Assembly (NCBI RefSeq): GCF_003259675.1
Contig: NZ_PZJG01000005.1
Location: 113,498 to 177,497, forward strand
Source of the DNA: Macrococcoides bohemicum
Lineage (GTDB): Bacteria > Bacillota > Bacilli > Staphylococcales > Staphylococcaceae
Reading direction: 5' to 3'
Length of the DNA: 64,000 nucleotides
Shown: positions 37,559 through 48,064 of the stretch, piece after piece
Layout: each line of letters starts with the position of its first letter
Numbering within the stretch: the stretch's first letter is position 1
The notes under the pieces: model-generated
Seen by the model: only the letters and a program-made list of their open reading frames with translations
Told to the model about the DNA's origin: nothing
Databases searched by the model: none
Made by a program: the position numbers and the translations under genes

Positions 37559-38100
37559 TGATTTTACCAGCAATCCGTTCTATGAAAGATCTTGAAAAAT
37601 TTGTGACGACTCAGTATTCCACCTGTGTCATATTAGATGTGCATATTGGTCATGTCAGTCACTATATTCAATTTCTAAATCAACATCAAAAGTCAGCATT
37701 TATTCATATTGATTTGATTAAGGGTATGTCAACTGACGAATATGCCGCAGAGTATATTATACAGAAGTATAAAGTTGAAGGCATTGTATCCACAAAACCC
37801 AAAATTATAAAAAGAGCGAACCAGCTTGGGGTTAAAACGATTCTCAGAACGTTTATTATAGACTCAAATGCACTGAAAAAAAGTTATGAACTCATACAAA
37901 GTGCTGATCCTGATTTTGTTGAAGTTCTGCCTGGTCTGCTTTATAAGGCAATTGAAAATATTCACAAAGTAACCGGTAAAAAAATTATAGCCGGGGGCCT
38001 TATTGAATATCCAGAGGAAGTAGAGAAGGCATTATCTGCAGGTGCAACATATGTGACGACAAGCAATAAGGAACTTTGGAAACATTGTGAAATAAAATAA
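37558..38100 (+). CDS. glpP: Glycerol uptake operon antiterminator GlpP
   Basis: GlpP is an RNA-binding antiterminator that responds to glycerol 3-phosphate and permits read-through of leader terminators of glp genes. The 180-residue protein is TIM-barrel-like, with IHIDLIKGMSTDEYAAEYI, VEGIVSTKPKIIKRAN and EVLPGLLYKAIENI. The ATG overlaps the last base of mutL, so glpP is transcribed with mutSL rather than from its own promoter. The matching leader terminator lies just downstream at 38160, before glpF. Confidence 0.95.
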   Translation: MILPAIRSMKDLEKFVTTQYSTCVILDVHIGHVSHYIQFLNQHQKSAFIHIDLIKGMSTDEYAAEYIIQKYKVEGIVSTKPKIIKRANQLGVKTILRTFIIDSNALKKSYELIQSADPDFVEVLPGLLYKAIENIHKVTGKKIIAGGLIEYPEEVEKALSAGATYVTTSNKELWKHCEIK

Positions 38101-38129
38101 TTGACACCGTTTACATAATTAGATATGAT
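38101..38129 (+). promoter_or_regulatory. glpFKD promoter with overlapping cre-like site
   Basis: A consensus TTGACA at 38101-38106 and TATGAT at 38124-38129 have a 17-base spacer, starting right after the glpP stop. The segment TGACACCGTTTACA (38102-38115) matches the CcpA consensus TGWAANCGNTNWCA at 13 of 14 positions and covers the -35 element, so carbon catabolite repression is likely. Confidence 0.75.
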
Positions 38130-38159
38130 TATGTTAAGTTAATAACTGGGACGAGTAGA

Positions 38160-38205
38160 AGAGACCTCTAATATAAAGTATTAGGGGTCTCTTTGTCTTT
38201 TTTTA
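38160..38205 (+). terminator. GlpP-responsive leader terminator upstream of glpF
   Basis: A 14-bp stem (38160-38173 with 38179-38192, one G-U pair), loop TAAAG, then a T-rich run. It lies between the glpF promoter and the gene in a leader of about 95 bases, the arrangement used for GlpP antitermination in B. subtilis. Confidence 0.85.
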
Positions 38206-38232
38206 ACTTAACTAAACAAAGAGGATGGGTCT

Positions 38233-39051
38233 ATGAATGCTTTTGTGGGAGAATTAATTGGTACTGCAATCTTAATTTTATTTGGTTGTGGTGTAAATGC
38301 GAACGTTAATTTAAAGGGGACGTACGCAAAAGGCAGTGACTGGATTGTTATCGCAGTAGGTTGGGGTCTTGCTGTTGTTATGGGTGTGTATGCAGTTGGA
38401 TCAATTACTGGTGCGCATTTAAATCCAGCAGTTACAATAGGAATGGCAGTTGATGGGAGCCTTCCGTGGAATCAAGTCCTTCCATATTTTGCAGGGCAGA
38501 TGGTTGGAGGTGTACTTGGTGCGACATTAGTATGGTTCCAGTTTATGCCGCACTTTAAAGAAGAAGACGAAGCAGGTACTAAACTTGGCGTATTTGCAAC
38601 AGGACCGGCTTATCCTAACTATGTTTCTAACTTTGTATCGGAAATCATAGGAACATCAATCTTAGTTATGTCACTGTTATTCATTGGCGGAAATAAATTT
38701 TCTGAAGGCTTAAACCCTCTAGTAGTAGGGTTATTGATTATAGCCATCGGAGTAAGTTTAGGTGGAACAACGGGATATGCAATTAATCCGGCACGTGACT
38801 GGGGTCCGCGTATCGCTCATACGATTCTGCCGATACCAGGTAAAGGGTCTTCCAACTGGAAATATGCAGTGGTTCCAATGGTAGGTCCGATGGTTGGTGG
38901 TGTCTTCGGCGCTACATTATTCCATGTTTTATTCAAAGAAGATCAATATATGTTATTTGGTTTATCAATCGCATTAATTGTCGCTACATTAGTGCTTGGT
39001 GTATTCTTGAATAAAGCAGTGTTAAAGAATGAAAAAACTGACTTAATATAA
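38233..39051 (+). CDS. glpF: Glycerol facilitator GlpF
   Basis: This is an aquaglyceroporin of 272 residues that lets glycerol diffuse into the cell. Both NPA boxes are visible: GAHLNPAVTIG (about residues 61-71) and AINPARDWGPR (about 188-198). The Arg and the Asp that follow the second box are typical of glycerol-selective channels. Six full membrane helices are predicted by eye. It is the first gene of glpFKD and follows an antitermination leader. The next gene starts about 18 bases after its stop. Confidence 0.97.
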   Translation: MNAFVGELIGTAILILFGCGVNANVNLKGTYAKGSDWIVIAVGWGLAVVMGVYAVGSITGAHLNPAVTIGMAVDGSLPWNQVLPYFAGQMVGGVLGATLVWFQFMPHFKEEDEAGTKLGVFATGPAYPNYVSNFVSEIIGTSILVMSLLFIGGNKFSEGLNPLVVGLLIIAIGVSLGGTTGYAINPARDWGPRIAHTILPIPGKGSSNWKYAVVPMVGPMVGGVFGATLFHVLFKEDQYMLFGLSIALIVATLVLGVFLNKAVLKNEKTDLI

Positions 39052-40563
<1,512 letters not shown>

Positions 40564-40583
40564 GTTTTTATGGAGGAATAATA

Positions 40584-42257
40584 ATGCAACTTTCAAGTCT
40601 GAATAGAAATCAAACATTGAACAAAATGAAGGAAGAATATTATGATATCGTAGTGGTTGGTGGTGGTATCACCGGTGCAGGTATCGCATTTGATGCAGCA
40701 CAGCGCGGTATGAAGGTCGCACTCGTTGAAATGCAGGACTTTGCAAGCGGAACTTCTTCACGTTCAACAAAGCTTGTTCATGGTGGATTACGTTACTTAA
40801 AACAGCTGCAAATTGGCGTTGTAAGTGAGACTGGGAAAGAAAGAGCGATTGTTTATGAAAATGGACCTCATGTAACGACACCAGAATGGATGCTCTTACC
40901 GATGCATAAAGGGGGTACGTTTGGACCAGCAACAACGTCTCTTGCATTAAAAGTTTATGACTTCTTAGCAGGTGTAAAGAAATCGGAAAGAAGAACGATG
41001 CTATCCGTGCAAGAAACATTAGCAAAAGAGCCCCTAGTGAAAGAAAATGGCCTTAAGGGTGGGGGCTATTATGTTGAATACAAAACAGATGATGCGCGTA
41101 TGACGATTGAAGTGATGAAACGTGCGGCAGAATTTGGTGCAGATATATTAAACTATACGAAAGCAACAGGCTTTACTTATGATAAGAAAAAGAAAGTAAA
41201 TGGTATTGAAGCTATAGATACTATCTCTAATACAAAGTTTAAAATTAAAGGTCGTAAAGTTGTTAATGCATCTGGACCATGGGTTGATGAAGTGCGTGGA
41301 AAAGATTATTCAATAAATAATAAGCAACTCCGTCTGACTAAAGGGATTCATCTTGTCTTTGATGAAAGTGTTTTTCCTTTAAAACAGGCAGTATACTTTG
41401 ATACTGAAAGTGATAAACGTATGATTTTTGCGATTCCTCGTGATGGCAAAACGTATGTCGGAACTACAGATACTTTCTACAATAATGATAAAACAAGTCC
41501 GAAAGTAACACAGGAAGATCGAGATTATATCATTGATGCAATCAACTATATGTTCCCGACTGTAAAAATTACAGACGAGGATATTGAATCAACTTGGGCA
41601 GGTATTCGTCCGCTAATCTTAGAAAAAGGGAAAGATCCATCTGAAATTTCACGTAAGGATGAAATTTGGGAAGGTAAATCTGGCCTTCTGACGATTGCCG
41701 GTGGTAAATTAACAGGATATCGTCATATGGCTCAGGAAATCGTTGATTTAGTCGCAAAACGTTTAAAAGAAGAATATAAGCTTAACTTTAAAGAAAGCAA
41801 CACTAAGCATACAACAATTTCTGGCGGAGATGTAGGAGGCAGTGCTAATTTCGAGCACTTTATTGAAAAGTCACTGAAACCTGAACTCTATAGTTATCTG
41901 CCGGAAGATGAACAAAGATTTCTGATTAAAAAGTATGGTTCAAATGTAGAGAAATTATTTAACATTGCACATACAAAACATACTGCTCAAGTGAACGGAT
42001 TGCCATTAGTTTATTACGCACAACTTGTGTATTCAATACAGGAAGAAATGGTCGTTAAACCGACTGACTTCTTGACACGTAGAACAGGTGATCTCTATTT
42101 TGATATTCATAAAGTTGAACAGCGTAAGGAAGCGGTTATAGATACGATGGCTAATTTGCTCAATTATGACAACGGACAACGAGAAGATTACACACGTGAG
42201 CTTGAACAAAAGATTCATGAAGCAAAATCTCCTTCAGTTCAAGTTTCTGTAGAATAA
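40584..42257 (+). CDS. glpD: Aerobic glycerol-3-phosphate dehydrogenase GlpD
   Basis: This is a membrane-associated FAD enzyme that oxidises glycerol 3-phosphate to dihydroxyacetone phosphate and passes electrons to quinone. The dinucleotide fold [17 protein letters not shown] is near residues 24-40, followed by [15 protein letters not shown] and, later, [11 protein letters not shown] (about 370). Length 557 aa is normal. It completes the glpFKD operon: GlpF imports, GlpK phosphorylates and GlpD oxidises. A terminator follows. Confidence 0.97.
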   Translation: MQLSSLNRNQTLNKMKEEYYDIVVVGGGITGAGIAFDAAQRGMKVALVEMQDFASGTSSRSTKLVHGGLRYLKQLQIGVVSETGKERAIVYENGPHVTTPEWMLLPMHKGGTFGPATTSLALKVYDFLAGVKKSERRTMLSVQETLAKEPLVKENGLKGGGYYVEYKTDDARMTIEVMKRAAEFGADILNYTKATGFTYDKKKKVNGIEAIDTISNTKFKIKGRKVVNASGPWVDEVRGKDYSINNKQLRLTKGIHLVFDESVFPLKQAVYFDTESDKRMIFAIPRDGKTYVGTTDTFYNNDKTSPKVTQEDRDYIIDAINYMFPTVKITDEDIESTWAGIRPLILEKGKDPSEISRKDEIWEGKSGLLTIAGGKLTGYRHMAQEIVDLVAKRLKEEYKLNFKESNTKHTTISGGDVGGSANFEHFIEKSLKPELYSYLPEDEQRFLIKKYGSNVEKLFNIAHTKHTAQVNGLPLVYYAQLVYSIQEEMVVKPTDFLTRRTGDLYFDIHKVEQRKEAVIDTMANLLNYDNGQREDYTRELEQKIHEAKSPSVQVSVE

Positions 42258-42282
42258 ATAAAGACGAATAACCATTGTGAAT

Positions 42283-42320
42283 AAAACCATCCGAATAATT
42301 TTATTTGGATGGTTTTACTA
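42283..42320 (+). terminator. Terminator of glpFKD
   Basis: AAAACCATCC (42283-42292) pairs with GGATGGTTTT (42307-42316); inner pairing extends the stem to a tight loop, and a short T-run follows. Confidence 0.82.
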
Positions 42321-42390
42321 TATTTAATTCGAGGATAAGATTATGACGAAAATAAATAGTTTCGTTATAATATAGATGAGGTGAAGAATG

Positions 42391-43287
42391 ATGGAAATTA
42401 CGAATAAGTTTATTACGTTAAAGGATAACACACGTATTGCATTTAAATTATATAGACCAGAAAAAAGTAAGGGTGTCATTCAGATGATTCATGGTATGGC
42501 CGAACACAAAGAACGTTATGATGCAGTGTGCAGATATTTCTGTGATATGGGGTATGATGTGCTGATACATGATCACAGAGGGCATGGCAAGGATATTGGA
42601 AGTTCAGAACAAGGACATTTCCCATCGATTGATACTTTGGTAGAGGATGCATATGAAATATTTGAAACATTTGATTTTAAAGGAGAATTTATTTTGTTCG
42701 GACATTCTATGGGAAGTATCGTCGCTAGAAAATATGTTATTAATTACCCTGGTTTATTCGATAGACTCATATTGTCAGGTACTAGTTTCTATAATAAGAA
42801 ATTTGAGGCAGCTGCGCTATTGCTTAAACCACTATTAAAAATACATCCACCCTATAAGAAGCTAGATTTCGTCAATAAATTGACTCTGAACGATTTTAAT
42901 CGTAAGTTCAGACCATTACGAACAGAGAGTGACTGGATCAGTTTGAATGAGGATAATGTCGATGCTTTTGTCTCAGATCCTGATGCAGGATTTAATATGT
43001 CGATAGGTGCTTTAAATTCAATTAATGAATCATTAAAGTTTACAAGCAGTAAGAAGAATGTTAAACGCATGAATAAAAATCTTAAGATTCTTCTGGTAGC
43101 TGGCCAGGATGACCCTTTCTCAAATTTCGGAAAAGGTGTAGATAAAACAGGGAAGCTATTTAATAAGTGTGGTATTCATCATGTATATGTTCAGCTCTAT
43201 GAAAATGCAAGACATGAAGTATTGTTTGAAAAAAATCAACAAGAAGTATTAAATAATATTGGGAAGTGGTTAAACCGAAATGAATAA
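42391..43287 (+). CDS. Alpha/beta-hydrolase, lysophospholipase/monoacylglycerol lipase type
   Basis: This protein of about 298 residues has the serine hydrolase fold. MIHGMAEHKERYD (about residues 32-44) forms the oxyanion strand, HDHRGHGKDIGSSEQGHF follows, and the nucleophile is in LFGHSMGSIVAR (Ser about 112). The acid is probably in AGQDDPFS and the final His in YENARHEVLFE. Two adjacent ATG codons (42388, 42391) follow AGGTGAAGA and either may be used. It overlaps miaA by eight bases. The real substrate (monoglyceride or lysophospholipid) is not decidable. Confidence 0.88.
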   Translation: MEITNKFITLKDNTRIAFKLYRPEKSKGVIQMIHGMAEHKERYDAVCRYFCDMGYDVLIHDHRGHGKDIGSSEQGHFPSIDTLVEDAYEIFETFDFKGEFILFGHSMGSIVARKYVINYPGLFDRLILSGTSFYNKKFEAAALLLKPLLKIHPPYKKLDFVNKLTLNDFNRKFRPLRTESDWISLNEDNVDAFVSDPDAGFNMSIGALNSINESLKFTSSKKNVKRMNKNLKILLVAGQDDPFSNFGKGVDKTGKLFNKCGIHHVYVQLYENARHEVLFEKNQQEVLNNIGKWLNRNE

Positions 43288-44218
43288 GATACCTTTAATC
43301 GTAATTGTAGGGCCAACTGCAGTCGGCAAAACAGCATTAAGTATAGAAATTGCAAAACGTGTTGACGGAGAAATCATTAGCGGTGATGCTATACAAGTTT
43401 ATCGGGGCATGGATATCGGCAGCGCTAAGATTACTGAAGAAGAAAAGGATGGAATTCCACATCATTTAATTGATATTTTAGAGCCTGATGAACCATATTC
43501 AGCCGCACAGTTTAAAATACATGCGGAAGCAATAATTGAAGATATATATGCACGTGGAAAAACCCCGATGGTTGTTGGTGGTACTGGACTTTATATTCAG
43601 AGTTTATTGTATCAATATGAATTTGTTGAAGAAAATCAGAGTGAAAAGATGCAATTACAGGAAAAATATAATCAACTGGAACAGAACGAACTTTATCAAA
43701 TATTGACTGAATTAGATGCTGAAGCGGCATCTGTAATACATCCAAATAATAAGCAACGAATAATCAGAGCAATTATTTATTTTGAGATGCACAAAAAATC
43801 AATTACGACGCAAAAAAAAAGTCAGACAATCAATGAAAAATATGATACAGTTATTATAGGACTTAATATGCCGCGTTCTACATTATATAAACGAATCAAC
43901 CATCGTGTATTACTTATGATTGACCAGGGATTGGTACAAGAAGTAGGTAACTTAATAGACAGTGGCTATAGAGATAAACAAAGCATGACTGCAATAGGGT
44001 ATAAAGAGATAATTCCTTATATAGATGGAGAAGTTTCATTGAATCAAGCGGTAGATAGTTTGCAGCAAAATTCTAGGAATTTCGCAAAGCGTCAATTGAC
44101 ATGGTTTAACAACCAGATGTCGATTGAATGGTTTGACAGTAGCGATTTATCCATTAAAGCAATGGGTGATCAAATAATGACAAATATAGAGGGGAATTAT
44201 TATGACAAATTCAGGTAA
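43280..44218 (+). CDS. miaA: tRNA dimethylallyltransferase MiaA
   Basis: MiaA transfers a dimethylallyl group to A37 of tRNAs reading UNN codons, producing the substrate of MiaB. The 312-residue protein has the P-loop GPTAVGKTALS (about residues 11-21), SGDAIQVYRGMDIGSAK, the VVGGTGLYIQSLLY segment and TAIGYKEIIPYI. It overlaps the preceding hydrolase and the following hfq gene (by 17 bases), which indicates translational coupling. The miaA-hfq order is widely conserved. Confidence 0.97.
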   Translation: MNKIPLIVIVGPTAVGKTALSIEIAKRVDGEIISGDAIQVYRGMDIGSAKITEEEKDGIPHHLIDILEPDEPYSAAQFKIHAEAIIEDIYARGKTPMVVGGTGLYIQSLLYQYEFVEENQSEKMQLQEKYNQLEQNELYQILTELDAEAASVIHPNNKQRIIRAIIYFEMHKKSITTQKKSQTINEKYDTVIIGLNMPRSTLYKRINHRVLLMIDQGLVQEVGNLIDSGYRDKQSMTAIGYKEIIPYIDGEVSLNQAVDSLQQNSRNFAKRQLTWFNNQMSIEWFDSSDLSIKAMGDQIMTNIEGNYYDKFR

Positions 44219-44399
44219 TCTGCAGGATGCATTTTTAGAGAAGTACAAGACAAACAGAACAGAACTGACTGTTTTCTTAACGAATGGCTTTCAAATGAAA
44301 GGTATCGTATTAGACTTTGACAAATACGTTATTTTACTTAATGTCGGAGAAAAAGAAAACCTTATTTATAAACATGCAATTAGTACTTTTGTAGAATAA
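44202..44399 (+). CDS. hfq: RNA-binding protein Hfq
   Basis: This is a hexameric Sm-like RNA chaperone of 65 residues, of the short Gram-positive type without the long C-terminal tail found in E. coli. Sm1 covers NRTELTVFLTNGFQMKGIVL and Sm2 includes LIYKHAISTF, matching the usual YKHAIST. It overlaps the end of miaA by 17 bases and has a GAGGGGAA ribosome site inside miaA. A strong terminator follows. Confidence 0.96.
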   Translation: MTNSGNLQDAFLEKYKTNRTELTVFLTNGFQMKGIVLDFDKYVILLNVGEKENLIYKHAISTFVE

Positions 44400-44419
44400 T
44401 GTGATGCAAACAAAACAAT

Positions 44420-44455
44420 AGAACAAATCCAGTGATGGATTTGTTCTTTTTTTGC
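44420..44455 (+). terminator. Terminator of miaA-hfq
   Basis: A perfect 12-bp stem (44420-44431 with 44436-44447), loop GTGA, then seven T residues. Confidence 0.92.
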
Positions 44456-44498
44456 TGTTAATCTTTATCATTCATCATTACACTAAATAAGTGATATC

Positions 44499-44972
44499 TT
44501 AAAGAATCTTTTCGATATCCTCAGTTAATGATTCAGGTGTCTTTGTTGGTGCGTATCGGTTAACAACATTTCCTTCTTTATCCACAAGAAATTTTGTGAA
44601 ATTCCATTTGATACCGTCACCAAGTAATCCTTTTGTTTCTTGTTTTAAATATTTAAATAAAGGATGTGCATTGTCACCATTTACCTCTATTTTATCATGC
44701 ATAGGGAAGGTTACGCCGAAATTTAATCGACAGTTTTGTTCAGCCTCAGCACCATCACCTGGTTCCTGGTTACCAAATTGATTGCACGGAAAACCTAAAA
44801 CGATAAAATCCTGATCCTTATATTGTTGATAAATTTTCTCCAGTCCATCGAATTGTTTAGTAAAACCGCATTCACTGGCAGTATTGACAACTAGCATTGT
44901 TTTACCTTTATATTGTGATAAAGGGTATGTTTCATGTTTTGTATTTGTAACATTAATATCATAAATTGACAT
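44499..44972 (-). CDS. Glutathione peroxidase-family thiol peroxidase
   Basis: This 157-residue peroxidase has the active-site segment NTASECGFT, with a Cys (about residue 35) in place of selenocysteine. [12 protein letters not shown] (about 63-74) and [13 protein letters not shown] supply the catalytic Gln and Trp-Asn. Bacterial members usually use thioredoxin or bacillithiol-linked reductants rather than glutathione, so the substrate is a peroxide but the electron donor is uncertain. It is a lone gene on the minus strand between hfq and hflX. S. aureus carries similar BsaA/GpxA proteins. Confidence 0.93.
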   Translation of the reverse strand: MSIYDINVTNTKHETYPLSQYKGKTMLVVNTASECGFTKQFDGLEKIYQQYKDQDFIVLGFPCNQFGNQEPGDGAEAEQNCRLNFGVTFPMHDKIEVNGDNAHPLFKYLKQETKGLLGDGIKWNFTKFLVDKEGNVVNRYAPTKTPESLTEDIEKIL

Positions 44973-45038
44973 GTTGTTTCTTCCTTTCTACTTGTTTATT
45001 TTAATGTTTTACCGCAAACTATTGTAAGAGGTGATATT

Positions 45039-46355
45039 TTGAACGATACACATATAAATATAGAACGTGCTCTTATTATAGCAGTTCACTTAAAAATAGA
45101 AACAGATTTTGACTTTCAGGCGAGTGTTTCAGAGATGAGATCATTATGTGAAACAGCAGGGCTCGAAGTAGTCGATACTGTAATACAAAATAAAGATCGT
45201 ACTGATCATTCATTTTATCTGGGAAAAGGAAAGATAGAAGAAATTATCGAATTAAAAGAACGCGGTGATTTGGAATTTGATGTTGTTGTTGTTAATGATG
45301 AATTAACAAATTCTCAATCAAAGCGTCTTAATGAGATGCTGGACTGTAAGATCATTGATAGAACGCAGGTTATTTTAGATATATTTGCGCAACGCGCAAA
45401 AAGCAGAGAAGGTAAACTACAAGTAGAACTTGCTCAGTTGGAATATTTATTACCACGTTTAAGTGGTCATGGTCAATCATTATCACGTCTAGGTGGGGGT
45501 ATTGGTACACGTGGACCTGGTGAAACAAAGCTTGAAATGAATAGACGACATATTCGTAATAAAATTCATGATATTAAAACACAGCTTGAAGTAATAAAGG
45601 ATCACCGTAAAAGATATCGAGAAAATCGGCAGAAAAAACAGATGTTCCAGGTGGCGCTTGTTGGTTATACAAATGCCGGGAAATCAACTTGGTTTAATAA
45701 ATTGACTGAAAGTGACACATTTATGGAAGATAAATTATTTGCGACACTTGATCCGAAAAGTAAAATTATGAAAGTCAATGATGGCTTTAATATTTTATTA
45801 AGTGATACAGTTGGATTTATTCAGCAGCTACCGACGCATCTTGTAGAAGCATTTAGTTCGACACTTGAAGAAGCAAAGTATGCAGATGTGATTGTCCATG
45901 TGGTCGATCGCAGTCATCCAGATTATATGAATCATATTAAAACGGTTGAATATATTCTTGCAGACCTCGATATGAAAAATATTCCGATGCTTACTTTATA
46001 TAATAAAAAAGATTTACTTGAATCGTCTGTTGAAACAACGGGTCCTCATCAACTTGTTGTGTCAGTTAACGACCTTGAAGATGTATCACGCTTTAAAGCA
46101 GCACTGGTCAATTTAATTAAAACCGAAATGCAGTCATATCATATTAAGATGCTGGATTATGAAGGTCAGACTATTTCTACCTTGAAGGAAACGACGCTCG
46201 TAGAAAATATTAAATTTAATGAAATGAGTAACCTATACGAAATTAAAGGATATGAAAATCCTGAAAACGGTGTTACTGAACAATTGATGAATCACAAAGC
46301 AGTTGAAACAATATACACAGAAACAGAGGATAATAATGAAGATAACAGAATATGA
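45039..46355 (+). CDS. hflX: GTPase HflX
   Basis: HflX is a ribosome-associated GTPase that splits stalled ribosomes, often under heat or antibiotic stress. The 438-residue protein has the N-terminal HflX domain with SGHGQSLSRLGGGIGTRGPG (about residues 145-164), a helical linker rich in Arg/Lys, and the G domain: G1 VGYTNAGKST (about 206), G3 DTVGFIQQLP and G4 NKKD. The TTG start follows GAGGTGATAT. It overlaps the next gene by 20 bases. Confidence 0.96.
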   Translation: MNDTHINIERALIIAVHLKIETDFDFQASVSEMRSLCETAGLEVVDTVIQNKDRTDHSFYLGKGKIEEIIELKERGDLEFDVVVVNDELTNSQSKRLNEMLDCKIIDRTQVILDIFAQRAKSREGKLQVELAQLEYLLPRLSGHGQSLSRLGGGIGTRGPGETKLEMNRRHIRNKIHDIKTQLEVIKDHRKRYRENRQKKQMFQVALVGYTNAGKSTWFNKLTESDTFMEDKLFATLDPKSKIMKVNDGFNILLSDTVGFIQQLPTHLVEAFSSTLEEAKYADVIVHVVDRSHPDYMNHIKTVEYILADLDMKNIPMLTLYNKKDLLESSVETTGPHQLVVSVNDLEDVSRFKAALVNLIKTEMQSYHIKMLDYEGQTISTLKETTLVENIKFNEMSNLYEIKGYENPENGVTEQLMNHKAVETIYTETEDNNEDNRI

Positions 46356-47595
46356 TGCTTTACAGCATTTAATTGAACAAACAGATATAAAAATAGCTGA
46401 AACATTGAAACTGATTGAACAAAGAGCTCTGTTTAATCAGAAAAAAGTGTTGGATGCTTTCAGTGCCTTGAAAATTTCTGAAGGAGATTTAGTGGGCTCA
46501 AACGGATATGGTTATGACGACATGGGACGAGATAATCTTGAAGCGGTGTATAGTCATGTATTTAAAGCTGAAGACACAATTGTTAGACCACAAGTTATCT
46601 CTGGAACTCATGCAATTACACTTGCACTGCAAGCGAATTTAATGCATGGAGATGAACTGATCTATATTACCGGAAAGCCATACGATACCCTGCTTGAAGT
46701 AATCGGTGTAGAAGGAAAGGGTATAGGTTCATTAATAGAACAAGGTGTGAAATATCAACATATTGAATTGAAAGATAATCAGATAAATATTTCTTCAGTA
46801 CTTGATGCTGTGAGTGACAATACGAAGATGATTGCAATACAACGTTCAAAAGGTTATAGCTCAAGACCATCGCTTACCATTGTACAAATTGAATCTGCTA
46901 TTCAAGCGATTAAGGCACAATATCCAAATGTGATTATATTTGTCGATAATTGTTATGGTGAATTTGTTGAAGATAGAGAGCCGATTGAAGTAGGTGCGGA
47001 TCTAATTGCAGGCAGTTTGATCAAAAATCCTGGTGGTGGCATATGTAAAATAGGGGGTTATATATCCGGTAGAAAAGATTTAATAGAACGTATCGGTTAT
47101 CGATTAACAGCGCCTGGCATCGGAAAAGAAGCTGGCGCAACATTATTTAGTCTGCTTGAAATGTATCAGGGATTTTTCTTAAGTCCGCACGTTGTCAGTC
47201 AGGCTTTAAAGGGTGCGGTGTTTACAAGTGCAATACTATCACAATTAGGTATGGAAACTACACCACGTTTTGATGACTACCGTACTGATTTGATACAATC
47301 GGTTACTTTTAATGATAAAGAGAAGATGATATTATTCTGTCAGGCGATACAAAGTGCTTCACCAATTAATTCGCAATTCTTACCGATGCCAGCGTATATG
47401 CCGGGATACACTGATGATGTAATCATGGCGGCGGGAACGTTCATTCAAGGTGCATCGATTGAATTGACTGCAGACGGTCCTATTCGTGCCCCTTATGAAG
47501 CTTATATTCAAGGTGGATTAACATATGAACATGTGAAACTAGCCATAATTAAAGCGATTGAAAATTTAGTTGAAAAACAGGTTTTAACTTTATAA
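46336..47595 (+). CDS. PLP-dependent lyase, methionine gamma-lyase-like ('aluminium resistance' family)
   Basis: This 419-residue pyridoxal-phosphate enzyme belongs to the Met_gamma_lyase family found next to glnR in Firmicutes. SGTHAITLALQANLMHGDEL holds the cofactor phosphate, VDNCYGEFVEDREP supplies the Asp that contacts the ring, and the Schiff-base Lys is probably in AGSLIKNPGGGI (about residue 235). Family members are annotated as aluminium resistance or cystathionine-lyase-like, and the physiological substrate is uncertain. The ATG at 46336 follows AGAGGA; an upstream in-frame ATG at 46303 lies deeper inside hflX. Confidence 0.9.
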   Translation: MKITEYDALQHLIEQTDIKIAETLKLIEQRALFNQKKVLDAFSALKISEGDLVGSNGYGYDDMGRDNLEAVYSHVFKAEDTIVRPQVISGTHAITLALQANLMHGDELIYITGKPYDTLLEVIGVEGKGIGSLIEQGVKYQHIELKDNQINISSVLDAVSDNTKMIAIQRSKGYSSRPSLTIVQIESAIQAIKAQYPNVIIFVDNCYGEFVEDREPIEVGADLIAGSLIKNPGGGICKIGGYISGRKDLIERIGYRLTAPGIGKEAGATLFSLLEMYQGFFLSPHVVSQALKGAVFTSAILSQLGMETTPRFDDYRTDLIQSVTFNDKEKMILFCQAIQSASPINSQFLPMPAYMPGYTDDVIMAAGTFIQGASIELTADGPIRAPYEAYIQGGLTYEHVKLAIIKAIENLVEKQVLTL

Positions 47596-47637
47596 AACAA
47601 ATCCATGTAAGGTTTCCTTACATGGATTTGTTTTTTG
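47594..47637 (+). terminator. Terminator after the PLP lyase gene
   Basis: A perfect 19-bp stem (47594-47612 with 47616-47634) with the loop TTT and a T-tail; the left arm overlaps the stop codon. Confidence 0.93.
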
Positions 47638-47684
47638 AAAAAAAGTGTGTTAATTTATAAATAGTTCTTAGCGGAGGTGCAAAA

Positions 47685-48047
47685 TTGGCAAGTGATAAAG
47701 TAAGAAGAAACATGCCGGTATTTCCTATAGGTGTAGTAATGAAATTAACAGAGCTAACGGCGAGACAAATTCGTTACTATGAAGAACAGCAGTTGATAAA
47801 ACCTGAACGCACTGAAGGTAATCAACGCTTATTTTCAATGAATGATCTTGATATTTTGCTTGATATTAAATTGTTACTTGAAAAAGGATTTAATATGAAA
47901 CGTATCAAAACATTATTATATGAGAAAGAAAGTGCGATTAATACATCGTTTGAAGTGAAAGAATCTTTATATTATGATGTTAGTGAACTTAACAGTAAGA
48001 CAGAAATACCTATTAACCGTGGAGATTTATCAAGATTTTTCAAATAA
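47685..48047 (+). CDS. glnR: MerR-family repressor GlnR
   Basis: GlnR represses glutamine synthetase and other nitrogen genes in nitrogen-rich conditions. The 120-residue protein has the MerR winged helix ([20 protein letters not shown], about residues 17-36, then [19 protein letters not shown]) and a short helical C-terminus without metal-binding cysteines. The TTG start follows GGAGGTGC. It lies 17 bases ahead of glnA in the conserved glnRA operon. I looked for the TGTNA-N7-TNACA operator upstream and did not find a convincing copy. Confidence 0.94.
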   Translation: MASDKVRRNMPVFPIGVVMKLTELTARQIRYYEEQQLIKPERTEGNQRLFSMNDLDILLDIKLLLEKGFNMKRIKTLLYEKESAINTSFEVKESLYYDVSELNSKTEIPINRGDLSRFFK

Positions 48048-48064
48048 ATTTATTGGAGGCTATT

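Noticed and set aside
40669..41025. A 118-codon minus-strand frame in glpD
   Set aside because: It is antisense to the conserved FAD domain and has no promoter or ribosome site.
47635..47684. Possible GlnR operator upstream of glnR
   Set aside because: TGTTAATTTATAA is present but the second half TNACA at the right spacing is absent, so no operator is called. TTGAAA and TAAATA with 17 bases between them could still be a promoter.
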